Assembly (NCBI GenBank): GCA_016748015.1
Contig: JAAOMT010000211.1
Location: 322,492-340,428 of the forward strand
Length of the DNA: 17,937 nt
Reading direction: 5' to 3'
Origin: Geosiphon pyriformis
Lineage: Eukaryota; Glomeromycota; Glomeromycetes; Archaeosporales; Geosiphonaceae
Below, piece after piece: positions 9,503 through 17,937 of this stretch; within the stretch, counting starts at the first letter, position 1; every line of letters begins with the position of its first letter. The position numbers were made by a program, and so were the translations under genes. A model generated the notes under the pieces. That model was not told the origin of the DNA and made no database searches. It saw only the letters and a list, made by a program, of their open reading frames with translations.

Positions 9503-11479
9503 TTATTGGGATAAAGAAGGTAATAGAGAGCCAGAACCAGAACACAAATAATCCAATCTGATTAACACTAAACTAATTGAAGCTTCTAAAGATGTAATCT
9601 TTGACTCTAATCCACCCACCTTAGTGGTTAGAATCTTGGAGCTACTCGAACTGAAACCAGAAGTATCATTAACAACAGCAGAAAAAAAGGAAGCAGAAGG
9701 CTTTAATGCACCATCTAAAACCATATCCAAGTTAACTTTTAGAGTCAAAGATGTAGAAACAGCCAAGGGAAGCTCATAAGAAACAGATGGCAAAGACACT
9801 ATTTTCACAAAGCTCAACTTTCTTACAATACCAAAAACCTGATCAGTTAAAAGCTTCAAAGACTGCTCCAAGGATGCCAAGCAACCAAACAAACTAGAGA
9901 CACTATAAGGATCAGCACTGTTAGAAGAGAACCAAGCACCAATAGAAAATTTAACACCAAAAGACAGACCAGTATCTAAAGAAGACAAAAAACCCAAAAG
10001 AGAAGAGGAACTACTCACAACTTGAGCCCAAGTTTTGTTACTGAAAGAAACTGGGCAAATGATAGGTGCCTGCTTTTTTTTATAAATGTTGGCCAGACAA
10101 ATCCGATTTTGATTATTCACCACTCTCTTCCCACAAACTCCAGAATTCCCACCAACCAAACACACATCAAAAATATAACCAAATTGTTTATATTTGGCAC
10201 AACAAGCCAGAGAAAGACCAGCCCATCCCAAATTTACATTCTTAAAAACTGAAATAGAACCAATAGCAGCCAACCTGAATGTTTTATTAGCAAAACAAAC
10301 CACAGCACATCTGTCACATACATAGGAATTGGGATTATGGCCAATAAAGCAAGTTTTCCCACCATATAAATCCAATAAATCAGACAAATCATGAACAGTG
10401 ATGCCAATTGGCAAAGTATAGAGCAAAACCTTATGCTGATCTTTTGAAACCCATGATTGTTTATTATCAACAGCCAATACCACCCACACAGAATTCTTTT
10501 CTATAAGAACAGACTACTTAGAAGCAACTAAACTAGCCATCTCTGACGACTCAAATTCCACTGTAGCCTTTTGTCAAAGCCTAATCAGTTGAATTCTAAT
10601 TGAAATAACCTTACCAAATTTAGAAAATATTGACTCAATCACCAATTTGAGAAGATCCACTGGAATCTTCTTGACTATTACTTCCTGATCTGAATGGCTG
10701 TTTGGTTTCCTAACACTAATATTTACTAAAATTTTCTTACTGATGGCCATTTCCTTGGCTTTGATTAAACTCAATTTGGAAGTAAAAAAAAATCTAATGA
10801 TGCCAAAAAATTTTGAAGGAGCAGATGCCCCCTCAAAACTGTCAATTTGATAAAAAATTCTTTTCACAGCAATTAATTTGTTACCAATAGTCTTGCCAGG
10901 CAAGGCAGAAGTCTCAATATCCAATGCAAATGACTTAATTGGATCAAAAACATGCTTCTCTGATGCACATGACTCAACAGAGTGCAAAATTTTTTTTGAG
11001 CCTGCAAACTTAGGAGATAAAAAAGCCACCAAATTCTCATTATTACTTAAAATGTCAAACAAAAAAGTTTTTGGGGGTTGACCTAACATATAAGTGTGAG
11101 TGCACATTTTCCTGAGTGTTTTATCATTCTTCATATCATTGTCCACAGAAACATCTAAGTTAGCGTAATTAGTTTTCTTAGCAACAGTATTTTTTATGTT
11201 CTCTAAGTCTGACAGGCCATTCACACTACTTGTTTTGCTTTCTATTTTACTGCCCCAAGATCTCAAAAACTTACTGCTAATATTACCAATATTGGCCATG
11301 CCCAATAGGCCAGTAGACGAGTCAACCATACTGGCACTGACTTTAAGATTTTTAGGTTTTTTATAAGATGCACTATGAAAGTATACACTATTAACTTTTT
11401 TTTTCTTCACATCAGACTAGGTCTCCAAACTAGCAGAAGTAAATTCAGAGCCATCAGCAACAAGACTTGCCAGTTCCAT
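9503..11479 (-). pseudogene. LINE ORF1 (RRM-like and CCHC RNA-binding protein), 3 stops
   Basis: ATG at 11479-11477 (MELASLVADG) opens one frame of 658 codons ending at TAA 9505-9503. TAG at 11419-11417, TGA at 10576-10574 and TAG at 10516-10514 interrupt it without a frame change. The N-terminal part is basic and Ser-rich. An RRM-like stretch spans about residues 275-325 (SKFGKVISIRI, then ATVEFESSEMASLV). A zinc knuckle of spacing C-x2-C-x4-H-x4-C starts at 10201, but its second and third ligands are Tyr (10192-10190, 10177-10175). A Ser-rich stretch and a likely coiled coil (GGLESKITSLEASI) end the protein. ORF1 proteins bind element RNA in ribonucleoprotein particles. The stop is just upstream of ORF2, in a different frame, as in bicistronic LINEs. 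Confidence 0.8.
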
Positions 11480-11640
11480 GTTCATGAATAAAAATATGTT
11501 TAAAGAAATAGTTGAAAATATAAAGGAAAAAGGGAATAAAAAAAGAACTTTTTTTTTGACAATATCTTGCTTTCATTGTGACTGGAGAATCAACAAGAGA
11601 AAGATTTTTTTTTGTTTTAGAATTAGTTTAATAAATAATT
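11480..11640 (-). other. Probable LINE 5' leader
   Basis: Between the ORF1 start and the A+T desert lie about 140 bases of intermediate composition (including 11571-11606, with normal G+C). It would be the 5' untranslated part of the element. No promoter motif or terminus could be identified. Confidence 0.4.
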
Positions 11641-11863
11641 TTTTAATTGGTATAGTTAAAATTTTTGTGATTATAATTTATTTTTAAAAAAAAATATATC
11701 TTCTGCTTTTTAATTCTTAAATAAAACTTTAATATTAATAATTTTAAATAACTTAGTTTTTTTTAATGTTTTTTACTTATTTATATAATTTAGTATTACT
11801 TTTTTAAACAATTATATAATAATATTGATTGTGTTTTTAATTAAAAAAGCTTTAAATATTAAA

Positions 11864-11892
11864 AAAAATTAGACTTTAAAAGTCTAATTTTT
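11864..11892. repeat. Perfect 14-bp palindrome with one-base centre
   Basis: AAAAATTAGACTTT (11864-11877) is the exact reverse complement of 11879-11892, with one A between. The AGAC/GTCT pairs make it stronger than A/T runs alone. No gene end is nearby. Confidence 0.55.
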
Positions 11893-14051
11893 AAATAATT
11901 TATTTTGGCAATTAAGTTTTTAAATAATTTGGCTTTTTAATATACTATTTTATTTTTAATAGTAAATTTTTAATTATTAAATAAATTAAAATTAGATCAA
12001 TTTAATATAATATATAAATAATTATTTAATATTAATCAAGTTTGTTTTTTTGTTTACACTAATAATTTTTTAAGTAATTTAATATTTTAGTGTTTTTTAA
12101 GAATTTAAATTTGAGTATAAATATTATAGTATTTAATTTGGTCTTTTTTATAATAGCTAAATTGCAAATTATAGTATTAGTTTTAGAATATGTGTTTTTT
12201 TTGTACAATTATAATAAATTTTAATAATTAAGTGGCTTTAGATATATGTTTTTCAAAATTAATTATAATTTTATTAGACTTTTGTAATTCTTATTAAATA
12301 AAATAATATTATATTTTAAATATTATTAGAAAAAAAATCTGCATATTAATTAATCCAAAATTAAAGACTACTTTAATATTTTAAACAATAAAAAAACTAA
12401 TATATTGATTAAAGCTGCTTTTTTCTTAAATATAATGCTTTTAATTTGCATTTAGAAGAGATTTATTAAGATTGATAAAATAACTATATTAAAAATTATT
12501 AAATATTTTATTTGTAAAGTTTTTAGAACAATTTATCATATTTATTAAAAAATTGATTTTAGTACTAGAGTTTTGAATAATTGTTTAATTAATAATATTG
12601 ATTGAATTCAGTTATTATTAATATAATATTAAAATTCTTACATGGCTGTTAATTTTATAAACAAAACTATAACTAATATATAGTTTTATTTTATAAAGAT
12701 TTTATATTATTAATTATTTATAGTTATTTGTAAGTATTTATATAATAAATTTTATTATAGTGTATTATGTCTGTATTATAGTAAAGTTGAGTTTTTAGAT
12801 CATTTTTTTTTATGTAAAATAAATGTTAATATGTAAAAAAATTTGTTAAATTTATATATTATTATATAAAAAAACTATGTTTAGTTTATGCAAATTATTA
12901 TTATGTATGTTTTAAATATTTTTTTTATGTTTTTTTAATATTATTATATATATAGTTTTAAATAAAAGTTTTATTTTTAAAAATTAATTTTAAAAGTTTT
13001 TGTCTGTTTTTAAAAATACTAAGATTACTATTAATAAAATTATGGATTTTGTACATAACTTTAAATTAATTTATAGAAAAAAAATTTAATTTATCTATTT
13101 TAAATATCAATTTATTATAAAATAAAATAATTTGATTTTGCTTAATAAATTAATTTTTTTTAATATTAATGGTTTTTTATTTGTGCTATCTAATAATATA
13201 ATTAAACTGTTTAAAATTATTGAGACTTTTGGTGTTAGTTTTAATATATACAAATTGTGTTTATTTTTTTGAAATATAAATAATATAATTTCTATTTATA
13301 TAAGAGTATAATATTGTCTTAATTAATCTAAATAACTAATTATATATAAAAAATACATAATTTATACTTAATTTAATGTATTTTACTAAATAGTATTTAG
13401 ATCTTACTTATTAAACATAAAAAAAAATTAATGATTTTTTCTCTTTTTTTTATAAATAATAATATTAAACTATATTTATTTTGCTATTTTAATATTATTT
13501 ATTAAAAATTTTCAAAAAAAATAAGAATTAATTTTAAATATTTAAAACAAAAATAATTATTTACTAATAAGATTTAATAATAATTACTAATTTATATATA
13601 TTAATCAAAAATTATAAATATATTTGAATTATTATTTACAATATTTTGAAAATATTATTAAAATTTTAATTAATACTATTATTTATTTTTAAGTAAATAT
13701 TAAATTATTTTATTTTTTAATTATTAATTCATAAAAATTAATATGTTTAAAATATTGAATTGTTTATATTTTAAAATAAATTTTGATTTATAATAGATTT
13801 ATTAAAATAATTACAAGTAATTAAAATTTTAATATAATATTCTTAATAATTAATTTGAAGTTTTTGAATAATTTAATTAAAAATAATATTTGTTTTTGTA
13901 AACTTATTGATATTTAATAATATTTGATATTATATAATATTTATTATTATATATATAATATCTTATTAATTTCAAATTAATTTTTTTATAAAGTAGTTTT
14001 GTATTATTTAAAATAAGTTTAATTAGGATTTTATTATTTAAATATTTTTTC

Positions 14052-14075
14052 ATTTTTTTCAAAATTGAAAAAAAT
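14052..14075. repeat. Perfect 11-bp palindrome with two-base centre
   Basis: ATTTTTTTCAA (14052-14062) pairs exactly with TTGAAAAAAAT (14065-14075). It is mostly A/T runs, so chance is likely. Confidence 0.45.
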
Positions 14076-14749
14076 AACAGTTAATTTTTTTATCTTCTAA
14101 AACTATAATTAATAGGATTATTTAATAATTCTGATTATTTTAATTTAAAAGTCTTTTTGTTGTAATAGTATTCTTGTTTTTTTAAGAGGTTTATTGCAAT
14201 TAAAATTTTTTGGAATTATTACATTTGTGTTTGGCAAAGAGTTGGTTTATAAATTAGCTTTCTAATTAAGTATTATAGAGCACATTTGTTAAAAATAAAC
14301 TTGATTTTAGTATCTTAACTAATATCTATTTGGTGCTAGCAAAGATAGGTTTGGTATTGTTTGATACAAATTCTGTCATATCATAAGTGTTAAGTATAAT
14401 TGTTTGGTATTTGTTTTTGTTCTTATTTATTTTCTGTAAAAAAATGGCACATTTTGGCTTTATTACAATATTCTTGTTAATGTATTTAGGTTGTTTGTTA
14501 GTTGTCATGTTTTCAATTATTATATTTTGTTCTTTATTATTATAGCTTTAAATTGTACATGTGAAAAAGTCAATAGGTATTTTTTTTATCTGTTATTCGA
14601 AGTAAAATTATTATTTTATTATTTTAGTTTACTTAATACTAAAATAAAAAAATTTGCTACTGAAAATTTTAGTGCTTATTTTATTATGTTGCTAAAGTTA
14701 ATTTTAATTTTTTCAATGCTGATAAAAAGTAAATCCTTAATGATACAGC

Positions 14750-16374
14750 AAAAATGACCAATTTTTATCTAAATAATTATAATTATAATTAAAGTAAAGT
14801 CAATTCTTTTATAGAAGATTTCCATCCATAAGTTATCCAAAATAATGTATATTTATAAATTGTTAGCAATATCTTTTTTTATGTCTGAGAAGCAAAAAAT
14901 TTTCAAATGTTATGTATTGAAATCACTTTTTGAAAGATCACGATTAATCTACATTTTTTTAATATTAAAAAAAAAAATTTTTAATAAATTGAAAAATTAA
15001 TTTATAAAAACAATAAAATATAAATGTTTTATAAAATAATTTCAATCTTATTTGTTAATTAAACCAAATATTTAACAGCTTTGAATATCTATAAAATTTC
15101 GATAAATCAAAAAATTGAAAATACATTAGTTTTTCTAGCACTAATTAGGGTTTAAAGTTTAATCCTTATTTTATATCAAAAATAGCAAGAAGATAATGGA
15201 AAATATGGTTATTCTTTATATTCATTGGGGCCATTATCACCTTTTTAGACATAAAAATCGATGATAACACCTGCTACTCATTGTGAAATCCTTCCAAGGG
15301 TTTGGACCACCATTTTCTTTAAGGGAATATTAAATTCGTAGGCTAAAGGCTAATAGTAGAGTATAACAAATAATAAAATAGTTTCCGGTTGGAGAGTCAG
15401 TATCTTCATGCCAGAAATCTTGATTACCAAGAGTTTTCCACCACTAAATTGATTATTCAAAGGACTTGGACACATTTATGAAATAGTGGCGTCCAGATGC
15501 CCATCCATCTACATAGCTTGGTCATTCTTATGTTAATAAAAATTCGGCATAAAGATCACTTTCGGATGTTATGGGGATCGAGTATTTGTACATGAAATTT
15601 ATAGTGGTGCTTTTGGTGTGGGACTGATATACTATTTGAATAATTTTAAAAAATATTCACACAATGAATGAACTAAATTTGCAAGAAATCTTCAATTTGT
15701 AAATGATAATTTTAATGATTTACGAGTTTTCGATTTTCAGAATTGTGGCAATGTAACATGAAATTTCTTAAATGATATTTGTTAATACATCACATACAAT
15801 CCATTTCTCTCCATCATACAGAGTACCCTGGATATTTTATTGTATGCTAAAATGGGAGAGGCACAGAAACGTAAACAATGAGTCAGAACTATAGGTACAT
15901 TGCAAAAAAGTTGATATGTCACATGTTCACTTTGTCGCAGCATGCTCCATATCAAAGGAAAATAACCGTTTTAGGCTTTGGTGATTTTTGGTTACTTGAA
16001 ATACTTGTTTAGGCTTTCAAAATATGTAACCATATTTGGAAGAATTGGTTTGCAGTCAATAATCTTCAGACTTGAAATGGAGATGAACATCTTCTAAAAA
16101 GTCTAGTATATATTTTAAAAAACCGATACCTCCCTTAAATTCTTCGTTTAGATATCAATCATATTATTATTAAAGTGGCTACTGATTTCGTCAATTTGAT
16201 CAGAATTTGAATTCATCGATTGCGTACATACCATGCGTTGCTAATTAATCAATCCCTAAATCCAAATCGAACTCTAAAAAAAGGTAGTGGTGGTTAAACC
16301 AAGAAAGTTTGCCAAATATATTAAATATAATGAATTAAAGGCCTAACCTTTGTAGAAAATTCAGGCTTTGAGAT
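14750..16374. other. Spacer with a less A+T-rich patch, no gene recognised
   Basis: From about 15190 to 16370 base composition rises towards that of coding sequence in this window, unlike the desert to its left. Both strands are broken by stops every few dozen codons and no domain was recognised. A short plus-strand stretch near 15586-15640 reads YSGAFGVGLIYYL, too short to assign. It may be a decayed gene or transposon, or the 3' flank of the right kinase copy; the left copy's flank is not clearly similar. Confidence 0.5.
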
Positions 16375-17737
16375 TTATCGGCTTCTATATCTTGCCGTAT
16401 CTGGGATAGTATCTTGTGCCTCTTCAGAATTAAGGCTTTTTTCACGGATAGGTTGATTTAAGTCACAATTATCATGAGCAGCAATAAAGGTTTGGTGAAG
16501 TTCTTCTGCACTATCACGACAAGACGGATCATATTGCCAATTTTTTTGAATCATTTCCTGAATACATTGAGGTGTATGTTTTTTGATTATAGGACGCTTT
16601 CCATCGATCACATCAAATCGCACGTAAATAGGTTCTGTATTATTCAAAGGTCTTTCTCACGAAATGATTTCACAGGAAATGATAGCAAGCTGTATATATC
16701 GCTATACTTAGTATGAGGAGCTCCCTTGCAAATCTCGCGTGCGAGATACTCAAGAATACCATAAATATTACCAGGCCGTGGAGAGTAATCGGCGGGACGA
16801 CAGAGTCCAAGATCAGAAATAACAATTTTTAAGGGGTTTGTTTTCAAAACAAGGATATTTCCAGGGTGTAAGTTCCCATGCACTAGTTCTGATTCATGTA
16901 TAAACCTTAGGCCACTGGCAATTTGAAAAAGAATACGAAGAAACATTTCCCAAGTAAGAGTGTTTTCGTTCATCTTGAGAAAAGCTCTGAGGTCTCCGTG
17001 TTCCGCAAATGGTAAAACCATAATAAAGTCATCGGTTGTAACATCTTTGGGTATTCCATAGCATTCAAGAATGTATTTTCAAGAGGCACTTTTAAGATGC
17101 GCAATAAACTATTTCAATGCATTTTCTAATGTTAGAAAAAGAAATTGGATTAATAAAAACCACATAAATTTCTTAAAGGAAATACCTCATCTGAATTAAT
17201 ATATTTAATATTTTGGCTATTTTTAAGATATTTTAAAGCAACCTTTGTGACCCCAGTTCGTTCATACTTTTGAATTTTCTTGTTCCAAAATAGAATTTTG
17301 CCTTTCTCCCATCTACCTTCTTTAACAATACGTAATCCTCCCTCTTCTACCTTATTCAAATGGAGGATCTCGTCGGGAGAAATCCATTCCAGACAGCCTC
17401 TGCAGTTTTGAGAGTTACGCTATGTATACAATATATACTGATTAATATTATCATTTCCACTTTCCCTAGCCTTTAAAAATCGTGATGATTCACAAGAATT
17501 ACACCAAAGTGGATCTTTTAATGCACTATAGCATTCCAGACATTTCGGCAAGGGGGCGTTAAAGATAATTTTATCATTTTTATTGTTATCACAAAATGGA
17601 CATATAGCAGATTCATTAATGATTATACCCAAGTTGCCACATTTAAGACACTTGAATTCATCTGAAAGCTGGTCAAAGAAAGCTTCAAAATCTAAAAATT
17701 CTCCTTTCAAATTATCGGAGTATTTAAAGCCTCGATT
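16375..17737 (-). pseudogene. Cys-rich zinc-ribbon protein kinase, right inverted copy, broken
   Basis: Same architecture as the left copy: CLKC, CPFC, CLEC and CNSC pairs, then the kinase region. The breaks are TAG at 17422-17420 where the left copy has Gln, a 9-base deletion before SGNDN, TGA at 17081-17079 just after the intron where the left has Cys, loss of one T near 16685-16688, TGA at 16659-16657 in the restored frame, and a stop at 16377-16375 earlier than in the left copy. The glycine loop reads EEGGLRIV, so its Gly pattern is damaged. The catalytic loop is HGNLHPGN, with Asn (16874-16872) for the catalytic Asp. The ATP-site segment VALKYLKN is intact here and shows the base missing from the left copy. 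It has one codon more than the left near LKMNENT. Confidence 0.85.
17109..17185 (-). other. Spliceosomal intron of right kinase copy
   Basis: The 77-base intron has the same GTATTTCC donor (17185 downward) and AATAG acceptor (ending at 17109) as the left copy, and a CTAAC branch site at 17135-17131. Its interior is partly diverged from the left intron, while splice signals are kept. Confidence 0.7.
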
Positions 17738-17937
17738 TTAATTCTTTGAAGTAAGGTCATGAACATCCAAATCAGGAAAATCATACCAGTTATTTACTTC
17801 TGCTACTTTTAAATAGAGTCCAACTGCTTTTGCTAGGTTTTTTGTGGTTCCCCATCCATTTTGATAGCACCATCCAAGGTTATATTGTGCATTTTGATTT
17901 CCCGCCACTGCTGTTTTTAAATAGAATTCAAATGTTC
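17738..17937 (-). CDS. Sel1-repeat protein, C-terminal fragment, right copy
   Basis: Reverse-complement counterpart of left 539-738, ending in the same TAA (17740-17738). It holds one full Sel1 unit (TFEFYLKTAVAGNQNAQYNLG and on) and the degenerate end. Only two base differences from the left copy were counted in 200 bases. It is cut by the window edge, so the duplication very likely continues to the right. Confidence 0.75.
   Translation of the reverse strand, partial: TFEFYLKTAVAGNQNAQYNLGWCYQNGWGTTKNLAKAVGLYLKVAEVNNWYDFPDLDVHDLTSKN

Larger units (their letters stand above)
4893..11620 (-). mobile_element. Degraded LINE (non-LTR retrotransposon), near full length
   Basis: Read on the minus strand the order is a short 5' leader (about 11480-11620), ORF1 (11479-9503), ORF2 (9479-4938) and a 3' end in AAC repeats (4917-4893). 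ORF1 has an RRM-like region and a CCHC remnant. ORF2 has an apurinic-type endonuclease, reverse transcriptase, RNase H and a C-terminal CCHC-type finger. This order is typical of LINEs of the I/R1-like type, and the protein wording resembles a LINE family common in Rhizophagus and related fungi (from memory, not a search). No LTRs are seen. The 5' border is a guess from where composition turns extremely A+T-rich near 11620. No target-site duplication was identified. At least 23 in-frame stops and several catalytic substitutions make it inactive. Confidence 0.85.
11640..14750. other. Extremely A+T-rich desert without genes
   Basis: About 3 kb made almost entirely of A and T, with long T and A runs and dense TTAAT and ATAATA words; G and C are scarce. 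No coding frame shows domain-like content. The window's longest frame here (14491-14757) is low-complexity Phe/Leu/Ile/Lys. It could be an old transposon decayed beyond recognition or an A+T-rich heterochromatic block. No organellar gene was recognised. Confidence 0.6.

Noticed and set aside
11640-14750. Mitochondrial DNA insertion
   Set aside because: No mitochondrial protein, rRNA or tRNA feature was recognised; high A+T alone is not enough.
14491-14757. Plus-strand 88-codon open frame
   Set aside because: Low-complexity Phe/Leu/Ile/Lys composition in A+T-rich DNA, no domain, no neighbour context.
15586-15640. Kinase-like glycine loop on the plus strand
   Set aside because: GAFGVG in a short frame with no other kinase motif downstream.
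539-17937. Terminal inverted repeats of one giant DNA transposon
   Set aside because: The arms are coding Sel1/kinase sequence and no transposase was seen between them; the only mobile element inside is a LINE.

Overview
The window looks like nuclear DNA of an arbuscular mycorrhizal fungus (Glomeromycotina, most like Rhizophagus). Four things suggest this: very A+T-rich spacers, a short GT-AG intron with a CTAAC branch site, a Sel1-repeat and Cys-rich kinase locus of the type greatly expanded in these fungi, and a LINE whose proteins resemble the retrotransposon proteins abundant in their genomes. The assignment rests on recognising protein families; no database search was run.

Layout. 1-738 (+) is the 3' part of a Sel1-repeat gene. 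739-2162 (+) is a Cys-rich zinc-ribbon/protein-kinase gene with one intron and one frameshift. 2163-4892 is A+T-rich spacer. About 4893-11620 (-) is an old non-LTR retrotransposon: an (AAC)n tail, ORF2 (endonuclease, reverse transcriptase, RNase H, zinc finger) at 4938-9479, and ORF1 (RRM-like region, CCHC remnant, coiled coil) at 9503-11479. About 11640-14750 is an extremely A+T-rich desert. 14750-16374 is spacer with a less A+T-rich patch from about 15190. 16375-17937 (-) is a second, inverted copy of the Sel1/kinase locus, running off the right edge.

The two kinase loci form arms of an inverted repeat about 14 kb apart. Left position x matches right position 18476-x near the outer ends, before indels accumulate. 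The left copy is nearly intact. The right copy has stops, a frameshift, a damaged glycine loop and Asn in place of the catalytic Asp. Identity varies along the arms: about 98-99% over the Sel1 and first zinc-ribbon part, clearly lower in parts of the kinase.

The most striking observation is how the LINE decayed. ORF2 stays in one reading frame for 1514 codons, so it has no net frameshift, yet it holds 20 internal stops. ORF1 holds three more in one frame. All are of a kind reachable from Trp, Gln or Arg codons by one C:G to T:A change, and several catalytic or zinc-binding residues show Asp-to-Asn, Cys-to-Tyr or His-to-Tyr changes of the same type. This suggests cytosine-deamination or RIP-like mutation rather than ordinary drift with indels. 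I see no new functional system; the interest is the mutational signature and the inverted, mosaic kinase pair.
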